Of a stretch of DNA of 64,000 nucleotides, positions 37,429 to 48,322 are shown piece after piece (within the stretch, counting starts at the first letter, position 1; the number at the start of each line of letters is the position of its first letter). The DNA lies in assembly GCA_024207135.1 (NCBI GenBank), contig CP042428.1, positions 3,038,001 through 3,102,000 on the forward strand, written 5' to 3'. Position numbers and translations under genes: made by a program. Source of the stretch: Arthrobacter sp. C2. GTDB lineage: Bacteria > Actinomycetota > Actinomycetes > Actinomycetales > Micrococcaceae. The notes below the pieces were generated by a model that was not told the DNA's origin, ran no database searches, and saw only the letters and a program-made list of their open reading frames with translations.

Positions 37429-39145
37429 GCACCCCGCGCGCCCCGGCACGCCACCCAAGATCCCGCAAGCACCGGCCGGAAACCAGGCCCAACGCCAATC
37501 CAAGGCCTATGCCCTGATGGCCTCTGGCACCTTGGTTTCCCGCATTCTCGGATTCATCCGCACCGCGCTGCTGGCCGTTGCCATCGGCTCGAGCACCACG
37601 ATGGCCGACATCTTCGAGAAGGCGAACGTCATCCCGACGATCATCTTCATGCTGCTGGCCGGCGGCATCTTCAACGTGGTGCTGGTCCCCCAGCTCATCA
37701 AGGCTTCGAAGGCCTCCGACCGCGGATCGGCGTACACCTCCAAGCTGGTGACCCTCACCATCGTGGTGATGGGCCTGGCCACGGTGCTGCTCGTTTCCAT
37801 GGCCGGGCCGCTGATCAAGGTCCTGACCCTCAACTGGACCGAACCCATGATTGCCATGGGAACCACGTTCGCATACTGGTGCCTGCCGCAGATCTTCTTC
37901 TACGGTGTCTACGCGGTCATCGGCCAGGTGCTCAACGCCCACAACCGCTTCACCGCCTACATGTGGTCCCCGGTGGCCAACAACCTGGTGCAGATCCTCA
38001 CCATCGGCACGTTCATTGTCCTTTTTGGCGCCTACGGCGGCGGGAATGACCAGCTGGACAGCTGGACGACCTCCCGGACGGCCCTGCTGGCCGGTGGAGC
38101 CACCCTGGGCATCGTCGTCCAGGCCCTGGCCCTGTTCATGCCGTTGCGCCGCATCGGGCTGAACCTGCGCCCGGACTTTTCCTGGCGCGGCATGGGCCTG
38201 CGCCATGTGGGCAAGCTTGCCGCCTGGACCCTGGGCTCGATGATGGTCGGCAACATCGCCTCGCTGGTGAACTCCAAGTTCGTCTCGGCCGCCACCAATG
38301 CCCGTGAGGGCATGCCCTTCGGCGGCGCCGACATTCCCGGCGAGTACGCGCTGAACACCTCCCAGCTGATCACCGTGCTGCCGCACTCGATCTTTGCCCT
38401 CACCCTGGCCACGATGCTCTTCAACGAGTTCACCAAGGCCTTCCACGAGAAGCGCCGCGGGGACATCGCACCGTTGCTCTCCCGCGGTTTGCGCACCACC
38501 GCCGTGCCGATCGTCTTCGCCACTGTGGCCTTCATCGTGCTGGCCGGGCCGCTGGGCCGGCTGTTTGCCGGAAGTTCCTCCACCGCGATGCTGCAGGGCG
38601 CCGCCATCGGCCAGCTGCTGTTGCTCACCACGCTGGGGCTGCCGTTCAAGTCGATCCACTTCTTCATGATCCGGGTCTTCTTCGCCGAGGAGGACACCAA
38701 GACGCCCATGTTGATCCAGACGGTCATCGCCGTGCTGTGCGTCGTGCTGGCCTTCGGTGCGGTGCAGGTCCTGCCCGCGACGGAGATCGCCAGGGCCGTG
38801 GCCCTGATCTACGGTGGTACCAACGTGCTCTCCGCGGTGATTGCGCACGTCCTGGTCGTCCGCCGCTACGGCGACTACGGAGTCGCCCAGGTGATCGACA
38901 GCTACGTGAGGATCGGTGTGATGGCCGCCCTTTCGGGCATGGCGGGCGCCGGGGTGCTGTGGCTGCTGGGAGGCTACAGCTGGGGATTCGCATGGAGTTC
39001 CATTGGTTCGGCCATCATCTCGATTGCCGTCGTCGGTTCCGTCATGGCCGTGTTCTACATCGTCTTGCTGCGGCTGATCCGCTCCGAGGAGCTGGATAAT
39101 TTCCTCGGCCCGCTCGCCCGCCGGATCCCTGTGCTGCGGCGCTAG
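37412..39145 (+). CDS. murJ: Lipid II flippase MurJ
   Basis: This 577-residue polytopic membrane protein (MviN family) moves lipid II across the membrane. MASGTLVSRILGFIRTALLA is the typical N-terminal motif. Many hydrophobic segments follow, ending in a basic C-terminus. The start at 37412 lies inside the NUDIX gene. In mycobacteria the homologue carries an attached pseudokinase and sugar-binding-like domain; here these are on a separate downstream gene. Confidence 0.93.
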   Translation: MSQVSKHPARPGTPPKIPQAPAGNQAQRQSKAYALMASGTLVSRILGFIRTALLAVAIGSSTTMADIFEKANVIPTIIFMLLAGGIFNVVLVPQLIKASKASDRGSAYTSKLVTLTIVVMGLATVLLVSMAGPLIKVLTLNWTEPMIAMGTTFAYWCLPQIFFYGVYAVIGQVLNAHNRFTAYMWSPVANNLVQILTIGTFIVLFGAYGGGNDQLDSWTTSRTALLAGGATLGIVVQALALFMPLRRIGLNLRPDFSWRGMGLRHVGKLAAWTLGSMMVGNIASLVNSKFVSAATNAREGMPFGGADIPGEYALNTSQLITVLPHSIFALTLATMLFNEFTKAFHEKRRGDIAPLLSRGLRTTAVPIVFATVAFIVLAGPLGRLFAGSSSTAMLQGAAIGQLLLLTTLGLPFKSIHFFMIRVFFAEEDTKTPMLIQTVIAVLCVVLAFGAVQVLPATEIARAVALIYGGTNVLSAVIAHVLVVRRYGDYGVAQVIDSYVRIGVMAALSGMAGAGVLWLLGGYSWGFAWSSIGSAIISIAVVGSVMAVFYIVLLRLIRSEELDNFLGPLARRIPVLRR

Positions 39146-39288
39146 GCGCCTTCGCAGAAGGGCTTCGCGTGCCCGCCGCACCGGCGACATCGGGCTTGTT
39201 CTTCACGAAATCCCTTCCCCGGCCCGGTAACATGGAACGGGGCACCCACGAGGGTGCCGGCAACGCAAAGTAATCCCGGGAGGGAATC

Positions 39289-40863
39289 GTGTCGCAGCCC
39301 ATCGACGCTGGCGCCGTGCTTGGCGGCCGCTACCAGGTGACCGAATCGGTCTTGACCTCGGCAGACGGAGACCAGGTACTCAGTGGCATCGACCAGGTGC
39401 TCAACCGTCCGGTGAGCATCCTCGTCGGTTCAACGGCCAATGCCTCGCAGCTGGCCACGAGCGCGCGCGAAATCGCCACCGGTGAACGTTACGCCGCGGT
39501 GCAGGTCCTCGACCTCGGCATTTCCGAGGGCAACACCTATCTGGTGACCAACCTCGCAGAGCCGGCCGACCTTCTTGACCTGGTGGTCCAGGCCGACTCG
39601 CCGTACGTCGAACCGTTCTACACCGACACCCTGGGCACCGAGATCTTTGGCGTGTCCCGCTCCTCGGAGCCGGCGAGCTACGATGACGACGCCGAGTACT
39701 ACGAGGACCAGCGCGCCCAGGAACAGCAGCGTCCGGCCATGCTGGACAGGCTTCCTGAAATCAGCCTCAACGAGAAGCTGAACAACATCAAGGGTCGTTT
39801 CACCCGCGGCAAGCAGGTCCCCCCGGCCGCAGCGCCCGTCGCGCCGCCCGCCACGGTAGGTTCGAGCACCGAACAGGCACCCGTGGTGCCCGCATCGTCG
39901 GCACCGTCGCCTGCAGCCCCCGTTGTTCCCTCCCCCGAGGCCCCCGCTGCCACCATGGCAGCGCCCCTCACTCCCCCGGCTCCGCCCGTTGCCAAGCCTG
40001 CATCCAAGGTCACCCGGATGGAGCAGCCGGACCATGCCGAGGAGCCCGTCGTGACCTCGGCGGCGGCCCTGGCCGCGGCGCAGAAGTCCCGCGGTATCAC
40101 CGTCGACGAATCGGGCCAGCGCGTGCCCTCCAGCTTCCCGGTGGCGGCCCAGTCCTATTCGGAGCCGCTTGCCGACGAATACGAGGACGAGGAAGCCGGC
40201 GAGGGCGGAAAGAAAACCACACGCCTGCTGATCGGGGCATTGCTCTGCGCCGTCCTGGTGCTGGCCGTCGTTTTCGCCTACAACACCCTCGGCGGAGGCA
40301 AGCCTTCGCCCGTGGCCACCGCCACCCCCACGCAGAGCGCCACCGAATCAGGCAGCGCCAGCGGGGAAGCCTCGCAGTCTCCCACTGCCGAGGCGGTCAA
40401 GCCGAAGATCGCGGACATCACGCGCATGGTCCCCGGAAACCAGGATCTCAACTCGGACACCGACAACACGCTGGCCAAGGCCATCGACGGCAACCCGGCG
40501 AGCCTGTACAAGTCCTACTCCTACACGTCCCCGCAGTTCGGCGGACTGGCTTCCAACATGGTGTTCATCGTGGAGCTGAAGAAGCAGTCCGACATCTCCG
40601 AAATCCAGTTGGAGGGCCTCAACGGCTCCGGCGGTTCCTTCGAGATCCGCGTGGGCAAGACCAACAACCTTTCCGATGCCAAGATGGTCTCCAGCGGCTC
40701 CTTCACGGGTCCGACGGTCACCGTCCCGGTCAGCGGCGAGGACGGCGACAGCGCCCAGGGGCAATACGTGTTCCTGAACGTCACCGAGCTGCCCCGCCGC
40801 GCCTCGGGAGCCAACGCCTCACGCCCGTACGGACTGCAGATCGGCGAGTTCCGCGTCTCCTAG
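39289..40863 (+). CDS. Membrane-anchored pseudokinase-like protein with C-terminal discoidin-like domain
   Basis: This 524-residue protein has an N-terminal kinase-like remnant (AVLGGRYQVTESVLTSADGDQVLSG, without the catalytic HRD or DFG motifs), a long Pro/Ala-rich cytoplasmic linker (about 175-300), one membrane segment (about 313-335), a Ser/Thr-rich outer linker and an outer domain (about 395-524) like F5/8 type C modules (FIVELKKQSDISEIQLEGL). It matches the C-terminal part of mycobacterial MviN and probably regulates MurJ through phospho-dependent partners. GTG start with GGGAGGG upstream. Confidence 0.8.
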   Translation: MSQPIDAGAVLGGRYQVTESVLTSADGDQVLSGIDQVLNRPVSILVGSTANASQLATSAREIATGERYAAVQVLDLGISEGNTYLVTNLAEPADLLDLVVQADSPYVEPFYTDTLGTEIFGVSRSSEPASYDDDAEYYEDQRAQEQQRPAMLDRLPEISLNEKLNNIKGRFTRGKQVPPAAAPVAPPATVGSSTEQAPVVPASSAPSPAAPVVPSPEAPAATMAAPLTPPAPPVAKPASKVTRMEQPDHAEEPVVTSAAALAAAQKSRGITVDESGQRVPSSFPVAAQSYSEPLADEYEDEEAGEGGKKTTRLLIGALLCAVLVLAVVFAYNTLGGGKPSPVATATPTQSATESGSASGEASQSPTAEAVKPKIADITRMVPGNQDLNSDTDNTLAKAIDGNPASLYKSYSYTSPQFGGLASNMVFIVELKKQSDISEIQLEGLNGSGGSFEIRVGKTNNLSDAKMVSSGSFTGPTVTVPVSGEDGDSAQGQYVFLNVTELPRRASGANASRPYGLQIGEFRVS

Positions 40864-40972
40864 CCGGACCGGTCCGGGAATACCACCAAGGCATTCGCTG
40901 TTATGCCGCATAGCCCCTCTTCCCCGCGGTGTGTTTGAAACAAGACCGCACTTATGAAAGGTTTGCCCACCC

Positions 40973-41956
40973 GTGGCCACAGAAGCACAAGACGCCATCC
41001 GCAACGTCATCATCATCGGATCCGGCCCCGCGGGCTACACCGCTGCCGTCTACACGGCTCGCGCCAACATGAAGCCCTTGGTCATTGCCGGTTCGGTGAC
41101 CGCCGGCGGCGAGCTCATGAACACCACCGACGTGGAAAACTTCCCGGGCTTCCCCGAGGGCATCATGGGCCCGGACCTGATGGACAACATGCAGAAGCAG
41201 GCCGAGCGCTTCGGCGCCGAGATCCTCTTTGACGACGTCACCGCCGTCGAACTGGCCGGCAACGTCAAGGTCGTCACCCTGGGCGACGGCACCGTGTACC
41301 GCGCCCACGCAGTGATCCTGTCCACCGGCTCCGCATACCGCGAGCTCGGGCTCCCCGACGAGAAGCGACTGGCCGGCCACGGCGTGTCTTGGTGCGCGAC
41401 CTGCGACGGCTTCTTCTTCCGCGACCAGGAAATCGCCGTCATCGGCGGCGGCGACTCGGCCATGGAGGAAGCCCTCTTCCTGACGAAGTTCGCTTCCAAG
41501 GTCACCGTGGTGCACCGCCGAGATTCCCTGCGTGCCTCGAAGATCATGGCAGACCGCGCCCTGGCACACCCGAAGATCGAGTTCATCTGGGACTCCGAGG
41601 TCATCGGCATCTCGGGCGCCGAGAAGGTCACCGCCATGTCCCTCCGCAACCTGAAGACCGGTGCGGAGCAGGAAGTCGCCATCACCGGCATGTTCGTGGC
41701 CATCGGCAACGACCCGCGCACCGACCTCGTCAAGGACGTCCTCGACCTGACCGCCGAGGGCACGATCGCCGTTGACGGCCGCACCTCGAAGACCAGCCTG
41801 CCAGGCGTCTTCGCCGCGGGCGACGTCATCGACGCCTCCTACCGCCAGGCCATCACGGCAGCCGGTTCGGGATGCGCCGCCGCCCTCGACGTCGAGCACT
41901 ACCTTGCCGATGTCGAAGCCGCAGCAACCGCAAACGCAGTCTCAGTCTCCAACTAA
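40973..41956 (+). CDS. trxB: Thioredoxin reductase
   Basis: This 327-residue flavoprotein reduces thioredoxin with NADPH. FAD motif GSGPAGYTAAVYTAR at 16-30, redox cysteines Cys141 and Cys144 (SWCATCDGFFF), NADPH motif IGGGDSAMEEALFL, and GVFAAGDVID near the end. GTG start. Followed 47 nt later by trxA. A sigM gene, often upstream of trxB in relatives, is not present. Confidence 0.96.
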   Translation: MATEAQDAIRNVIIIGSGPAGYTAAVYTARANMKPLVIAGSVTAGGELMNTTDVENFPGFPEGIMGPDLMDNMQKQAERFGAEILFDDVTAVELAGNVKVVTLGDGTVYRAHAVILSTGSAYRELGLPDEKRLAGHGVSWCATCDGFFFRDQEIAVIGGGDSAMEEALFLTKFASKVTVVHRRDSLRASKIMADRALAHPKIEFIWDSEVIGISGAEKVTAMSLRNLKTGAEQEVAITGMFVAIGNDPRTDLVKDVLDLTAEGTIAVDGRTSKTSLPGVFAAGDVIDASYRQAITAAGSGCAAALDVEHYLADVEAAATANAVSVSN

Positions 41957-42003
41957 TTTTTTCCCCAGCACGGGGAAGAGAACCTTAACGAAAGGTGCAA
42001 GCC

Positions 42004-42327
42004 ATGAGCCAGACCAAAGACGTCACCGACGCAACTTTCCAGGCTGAGGTCCTTGAGGCCACCAAGCCGGTCATCGTCGATTTCTGGGCAGAGTGGTGCG
42101 GACCGTGCCGCCAGCTGACCCCGATCCTCGAGCAGATCGCCGCAGAGCACTCCGAGAAGATCGACGTCGTCAAGATCAACGTCGATGACAACCCGGCCAT
42201 TGCCGCCAAGTACGGCATCACCAGCATCCCGGCCGTCTACGTCTTCCAGGGCGGCGAGCACGTTGCCACCTCGATCGGCGCCAAGCCGAAGCCGGTCCTT
42301 GAAAAGGAATTCGCTGCCTTCCTGTAA
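42004..42327 (+). CDS. trxA: Thioredoxin
   Basis: This 107-residue thioredoxin has the active site WCGPC with cysteines at 32 and 35, and the cis-proline in SIPAVYVF. The ATG at 42004 follows GAAAGG. It forms a unit with trxB and is closed by a strong terminator. Confidence 0.97.
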   Translation: MSQTKDVTDATFQAEVLEATKPVIVDFWAEWCGPCRQLTPILEQIAAEHSEKIDVVKINVDDNPAIAAKYGITSIPAVYVFQGGEHVATSIGAKPKPVLEKEFAAFL

Positions 42328-42348
42328 GGTTCGCGACTTTTCCGTCCG

Positions 42349-42391
42349 CTCGGTGCAGCCACTCCCTCGGGATGGCTGCACCGAGCTTTTT
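42349..42391 (+). terminator. Rho-independent terminator after trxA
   Basis: A perfect 13-bp stem (42349-42361 with 42373-42385), an 11-nt loop and a following CTTTTTA. It ends the murJ-to-trxA direction of transcription before the gene-poor region. Confidence 0.85.
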
Positions 42392-44702
42392 AAGGCCCTC
42401 ACCTCCCCCAGGGTGTAGTCGTGCTCGTCAACGATGGACACTGGAACAAGCTGGACGTTTAAACAAATGAAATCATTTGTTTATAAGTGTTCTTTCGGAA
42501 AACTCTAGTTTCGCACCGTTATCACTTGCGATCGGGCCAGTTGCGATCACGATGGATGCCCATGCGTTGCTTCTCAATTGAAAGAATCCAGAGGATCACC
42601 GGAACGCAGGCGGGCCGTCTGCTTCGGGAGTATTTGATGCACCCAGTTAACCGGGCTCCGAATCGAAGGGCCGGCTTTCGCCGGCAGCAGTGCTGGCTCC
42701 GTTTGGTTCCGATACGAGGTGCGGAGCAATTTTGCCAACGTCCGCGGCTTTCGTCGACCACCCGCCGTGAATGAGATCAACGGACTGGTCCATCGCGAAT
42801 ATGTGCCGCAACCAGAGCTGGATACCTCTGAATCGACAAGGCCGTGGTCCCGGGTGCAGCTGGTCCGCTCTTGTCTCGTCAGTTGTTTTCCCGTCTCAAG
42901 GGCAGGCATGGTCCATGGTCGCGGTGCCGATGTACGTGCCATGATCATCACCAGCCGGGTTGTCTCACACCAACCATTTCGTCATTGACCGGCGTCTTCG
43001 GGCCAAAGACCATGACCGCAAATTCCGACAACGACGACGTGGTGCCGGGTGCATTCAGCGGCCTCGGGCGCGGCCGTTTTCCGGTGGCGTTTTCTGGGCA
43101 CCGCTACCGGATTGCCGAAACGGCCCGACCACGAAACCCTCCCGTTCTCGACGGCTTGCGCATGGTTTCGGGTCCTCGCTGCGCGTGGATGATTTGCGCC
43201 GGGGTCGTTCACGGAGCGCTTGTCCTCCGCCCATTACTCAGGGGCGAACCCGCGAATGTCCGGTCTCCCTAAGTGAGTAATCGTTGGCTTCGATGGAGCT
43301 TCCCATTGGGGATATTGCCATTGAAAGCAAGCCTCTCTGCTGCAGGGAACCGTTGTCCTGTCCGGATTCCAACTACCGGCAGAAGTCCAGGCAGGCCCAT
43401 TCCCCAATGTTGCCGGTTCCTGGTTTGATCCCAAACCTGTTGCGGAAGATCGTGTCCACGATCATCGCGTGCGCATAGCCACCGCAGTCTCCATCATTGG
43501 ACCCGGTTCTTCGACTGATAATGCGTAGCCGGGAACCACCGAGGCGGACAATTCTGCAGTGCCGTACCTTGGGTTACAAGGTTATTCCGGACAGCTTCCT
43601 GGAGGGATCGACCAACCACCACGCCTCAGGGAAGTGAAAATTGTGTTCCCCAGCGGTTTCGTTGCCGCCGTTGGTGGGCATGGGCTGGCAGCTACGCCCC
43701 CTTCCACGCCTGTTAGGTGTATGTCGCGGGCTCGTCGGTTGTCGACAGCTGCTGCGGCCGCCTCGAACGCTCAGAGCGGCGCCAAGGGGGAAGATTGGCG
43801 CCGTTCCCGCGGATGCGCTCCCCCAAGTCCTTGGCGATCCCTGGCAGATCTAATACTCATCTGGGTGTTCTGCGTCGTTCCGTCATCCTCGGCACCGGCC
43901 CTATTTTCGCAATGCCGGAGCGGCATCATGCTTCAGGCAGCAGTGGTTCCCGGCGCAGGCCAGTGGACACTTGCCCAACTTGGGTCCACGGCTGAACCGG
44001 GGTCGGTCCAGGCATCCCGCCTTCGCACTGCCTGAGCCCTTCGGCCACTGGACGATGCTCACTGTCCCCTGGCCCTGGCCAACCGCCTGGGCGCCAACTT
44101 TTCAACCAATCCACAGGGCAGATTCACCGTTCCACCGGGTGGCACGCGCTCGAGAAAAGGCAATCGACCTCCATCATCAGAGCAAGGACTTCGGGTCCTG
44201 ATGATCACGGCTTCCGCCGGCTTGGGTGGCCACTGGTGACAATGTCGCGCCGTTGACCCCTCGAAGCATCCTGTATTCGTCCTGGCACAGCCAGTTTCCG
44301 CGGCAGCTATCCGACTCTCCTGGACCTCTTTTGTGGTGGGCACCCGCGACTGCGAGACTTCGCGCTGTCATGATTTCCCCTTCCGGCTGCGTCTCCCCGT
44401 GATGCCACGAGCCGTCTCCGTGCCTCCTCTGGGTGCGGCCTTAGACGTGCCATCAAGTCAGACCGGGCGCAGCTGGCGGGCGAGTCTGCGGCTGCGCGGC
44501 ATCAAGCGAGGCCTCCGTTTGCGAGGGTGCGTCATTGGGCGAAAGGCAATCACTCGGAACTCCCGGACAAGAGGCCACGGGCAATTGTTTGCTAGGGCCG
44601 CCGGAGGCGCGCCAATGTCACCATCGGCGCAAGACACGATCCGGGCAGGATTCCCCAGTCGGCCGGGGACGGCTCAGGCCGACGTTTTTGAAAACACCCG
44701 GT
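42392..44702. other. Gene-poor stretch after trxA
   Basis: No convincing gene in 2.3 kb. Open frames are short, lack ribosome binding sites and do not resemble proteins I recognise. One plus-strand window (about 43339-43500, reading LLQGTVVLSGFQLPAE) has protein-like composition and may be a relic. A hand count of the line from 43501 gives 34 G or C of 60, against 43 of 60 in the coding line from 25321. cwlM (the peptidoglycan amidase-like gene often found here) is not visible. Confidence 0.6.
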
Positions 44703-44718
44703 TGTTTCACGTGAAACA
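44703..44718. promoter_or_regulatory. parS site 1
   Basis: Perfect 16-bp parS palindrome TGTTTCACGTGAAACA, the ParB binding and loading site. First of three in 183 bp. Confidence 0.95.
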
Positions 44719-44782
44719 AGCTCCCCGTAGCTTGAGAAGTGTCCAGTTTTGTCGTGAGAGGCCAGGGGTGCCTACGTCTGCC

Positions 44783-44798
44783 TGTTTCACGTGAAACA
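44783..44798. promoter_or_regulatory. parS site 2
   Basis: Perfect 16-bp parS palindrome, 80 bp (centre to centre) from site 1. Confidence 0.95.
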
Positions 44799-44869
44799 TT
44801 CTTGAGGCCCGGCCGCTATCCCCTCGGCATTCGTCGTCATCCTGAAGGATGCCTAGCCGCATTCGCCCA

Positions 44870-44885
44870 CGTTTCACGTGAAACA
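44870..44885. promoter_or_regulatory. parS site 3 (one mismatch)
   Basis: CGTTTCACGTGAAACA, differing from the consensus only at the first base. About 87 bp from site 2. Confidence 0.9.
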
Positions 44886-46875
44886 TTCGCGGGCGAAATT
44901 CGTATGTTGAGTCATCCTCGAAGAACGTTCCTGGTTGCCGAATCAATCCGGCTGGCTGTAGCGGCGGGGGTAGGTTTACCGGTCTGAGGAACCCACTGGA
45001 GCACCTCCTCGTTCATTGTTTCCTCTGCGGGGAGGAACCAGCGTCGTCGGCTTGCCTGCGGATTAGGAGACTCCTTGTTCGGAATCCCTGAGTGCGCTGG
45101 GCCTGGTTCATCACCTTCGTAGTCTGCAGCCGAGCGCACTACGGTCCGGTCATGAAGAGGACCGTACCAAGCGGGAATCCTCTACTCGTCTGCCTCGAGA
45201 TGTGGGCGCAAGGCATTTCTCCAATAGTCCCCGATCTTCTGGATGGAAAGAAGGGGCGATCGGCTTCCCCCTTCTTCTCGTGGGTCGGGCGGAGCATTTT
45301 GAGTGCCTGGAACTCAGCTATACCCCGTGGCTGAATGGGCTTCAATCCCTGCCCCGCGGAGTCCAGTTCAGGGAAATGGGCATCGGTACAGGCGATCCCT
45401 AAGCGAAAACGAAGTATGAGGTGCGGGAACTCCGGCGGACTCTCACGCCAGTGACCGGCGGGTCCCTATTCAAGAGGAGTTCTTCGTTGCGTCTGGAATC
45501 CTCACTTCGATTCATGCTTCATCCCCATCCTGGGTGTTTCGCAATTGGTACGACACTGACGATCGATTGCTCCAGGGAAGAGATGGAAACCTGATCCGAC
45601 ATATTGGTTCACGCTCGGGATGTCATCTCATCAAGTCCGGTTGAAGTTTGCTCCCACAAGCATCTAGCCCGCGGTTCCAATGGCCCGCAACAATACTTCC
45701 TTTGTGGGTGCCACCCGCACTGCTCATGTCGACACCGCGCTCGGGGGGCCTCTTTGCCCCGTCCGAGACTCCACGCGGACACGCCCCTAGCGGTGCTTCC
45801 GGTGATTCTAAGCTGAGGCATTTGGGAAGGACGGTCATCGTTCTGCCTCGTGCACCCGATTCTATCCACAGCAACGCCGGTTGCCGGTTCACCTCCCTTC
45901 CTGCACGCAGTCTTCCGGGAGCGACGTGTCCTGCACCAATGTTCCGTCATCATCTCGGTCTGATTCTTCTCCGACGATCGCGTCTGGTCATTGGTCCTCG
46001 CCAACGGCGGCTGGCAGCGCTTCGACCAGATGGGCTCCCTGCCCAGTTAGGCGGGCATTGAGTGCGCCGTGCTTGCCTGTCGTTCTTGGGTGGCAGCATA
46101 TTGTCCTTGGGAGCCGCCCACGGCGCTCTCGGACGGCATCCACGCTGCCTCTCAGACAGATTGCGAGGGTACGTCAGGGGTGATCCCTAAGCACCTACCC
46201 CGCGGGCATTCGCTCCACCTGCTGCGCGAAGGCTGGAGAAGGTGCCACTGATCGACGTCGGCGGCGTTCTGCAGTCTGTACGCACAGATGGACGGCCTGC
46301 AGCGGCTACACGTTGGCAGCCATGTCGACGCGTTCAGGGTCCCGAACATCCACCGCGAGACCTGGCTACAGACTAGTTCCGTTCAGGAATGGAGGGAATC
46401 GATGTCTGCCCGTGGAATCCCTCATTGAGCATTGCTGGCCCTCGCACCAATATCGGTGGCCCCAACGGCAACGGCGGCTGCTCCCCCAGGGCACCGGTTT
46501 CTCGTGTTCAGCTTTCACAACATTGTCCAGATCAACCGAACCGTTTGACCGAAAAGAACCATGCGTTCCGCGCCGCTCACCTCCAACTGACCAACGTCCA
46601 GGAACGCGGATTATCTCCATTCCCTGGGGCGTCTTGCGGGTCCTTACGGCCCGCCGACTTCTAAACATATTTCTGCACCCACTACGAAACTACCGAGCGA
46701 TTTCCGCTCTTTTGTCTCACGTTCGGGAAGGGTTGTTGCCGCGACCGCCCGATGAATTTTCGGACGACGGTGGGTGTGGTCGATTCCCTCCGTCGAAACC
46801 CGTTGCACGGCACGAATAGCTGTGCCGCGCTCGATGTGTTTCCTCCACCTGAGCGACGACGGGCGATTGGTAAGG
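44886..46875. other. Gene-poor stretch between the parS cluster and a pseudogene
   Basis: About 2 kb with no supported gene. All open frames are short and none has both a ribosome binding site and protein-like composition. A hand count of the line from 46501 gives only 28 G or C of 60. No IS ends, tRNA or repeats were recognised. Confidence 0.55.
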
Positions 46876-47430
46876 AGCGCGGCATGGGACACCGTCGCTC
46901 TTGTCGCAGTTGCGCAGGAACCAGATGGCCGAAGACGGCCTGTGATCGGCCGTTGGCAGATCCTCTGCGACGAGGTCTCGACGAACAAGTGGGTTCCGGG
47001 TTGCCGGAAATGGATGCCCTTCTACATGGGCGTCGGACCTACGACACTTCCGCCTCGTACTGGACTCGGTAGGACGGGAACACCGCGCAATCGCTCAACC
47101 GTGTTCCGAAGTACGTGGCCTCCCGCCAAACACCGATCCTCGAATGGCACAACTCCACTCTGCTCGGACCAGATGTCCGTGAAGCTATACATGAACTGCA
47201 TGACTGGCACGAGGACGTCCACGTCGTCGGCAGCCTCGATTTCGTGCAGATGCTCTTGACCGAGCAACTCTTCGATCGGTTGACACTCTGGGTGTGTCCC
47301 CGTCTTCTCGGCAGTCGAAAAGGCGGGGTTCGCCAATGGAGCGGTTCCGAAGAGCCTCTAACTCAGCGCACCGATTGTCGGTTCGCCCAAGGGCAGCTGA
47401 CGCACGGACACCACCTCGCCAATGGCACAT
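46876..47430 (+). pseudogene. Decayed dihydrofolate reductase/RibD C-terminal family gene
   Basis: Reading-frame pieces match this family in order but in different frames. QEPDGRRRPVIGRWQ comes first, then EMDALLHGRRTYDTSASYW in another frame, an in-frame TAG at 47070-47072, then LNRVPKYVASRQTPILEWHNSTLL and VHVVGSLDFVQMLL in the same frame as before the stop. After LLGSRKG the match moves to another frame (AGFANGAVPKSL, then SAPIVGSPKG) with more stops. At least two frameshifts and several stops make it non-functional. It shows that the surrounding region was once coding. Confidence 0.8.
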
Positions 47431-47861
47431 CTGGTGTCGGTGAGATGCCATCCGACGGGCATGAGGGCTAGGGCGCAATTTTGGAAGCCTAGGCTGTGGT
47501 CAGGTCGAAGGACCGTGAATGACGGCTACCAATCAACATTTGCGGGATTCTTTTTCGTGGAGGGAACCAGACTCGCACCTTGCCATTTGGTGCTGACGGT
47601 CTGCCTTGCCTCCCTGAACCGAACCGATACCAACAGATTCCCTTCGTAGATGGTACTCGAACTGAATCTCAAGCTTGGGAGCTACAGTTCGTATTCGCAC
47701 TCCCCCATCAATTGGATTGGTTGGTTCAGTTTCCATGGGTACGTGACCTGCCAGGGATGTACCTCTGCGTATGGTTGAAACATTGACGGTTTCATTCGGT
47801 CCAGGGTGGTCGCATGCAAACAGTAATACGTTCCATGCCAACCCCTGCGTCCACGAGACTG
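47431..47861. other. Gene-poor stretch after the reductase pseudogene
   Basis: About 430 nt with no supported gene in either strand. Confidence 0.5.
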
Positions 47862-47877
47862 CGTTTCACGTGAAACA
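47862..47877. promoter_or_regulatory. parS site 4 (one mismatch)
   Basis: CGTTTCACGTGAAACA, the same single first-base difference as site 3. It lies alone in the gene-poor region. Confidence 0.9.
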
Positions 47878-48322
47878 TTTGATCCCAGGATCCGACTAGC
47901 GTCCACGCAGTTTCATCCGGGACGCCTACGTTGCGGGCACGTCTCCCCCTGACGGCGTTGGCTGTACTCATGCGTTGAAGTGAGATTCAAGATCCTGGCA
48001 CCAATGTATTCCCAGGTCTTCCGGCTCCGCTTGCGCCCCCGTGTGGGGCGCATCCGCCGGCCCAAAGGATTTCTTTGCCGGCCCCGTCGTATCGTGCGAA
48101 CCGACGCCATCGTCAGGCTCCCAGAGATGGCGCCGTTCTTCGAGAGACCTAAACTCAACCGGAGATGGATGAGCGAGCCGCATACGCGAGGCAATACGAA
48201 CTGGCGCCGATCTATGGGTGGACCGGTGACATGCCGTCGCTCTGGGATATTCTCCCGATACAGGGTGCCAATCGACCAATGGTGGAGCCCTATGCACAAC
48301 CGACGTTGAAAGGTTACCTCGG
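47878..48322. other. Gene-poor stretch before the YCII relic
   Basis: About 445 nt without a supported gene. A plus-strand open frame from 48165 (reading DERAAYARQYELAPIYGWTG) has plausible composition but no ribosome binding site and runs antisense into the YCII relic, so it was not called. Confidence 0.45.

Noticed and set aside
43559-44035. Open frame of 158 codons in the gene-poor region
   Set aside because: No ribosome binding site and no protein-like motif; the composition resembles noncoding frames.
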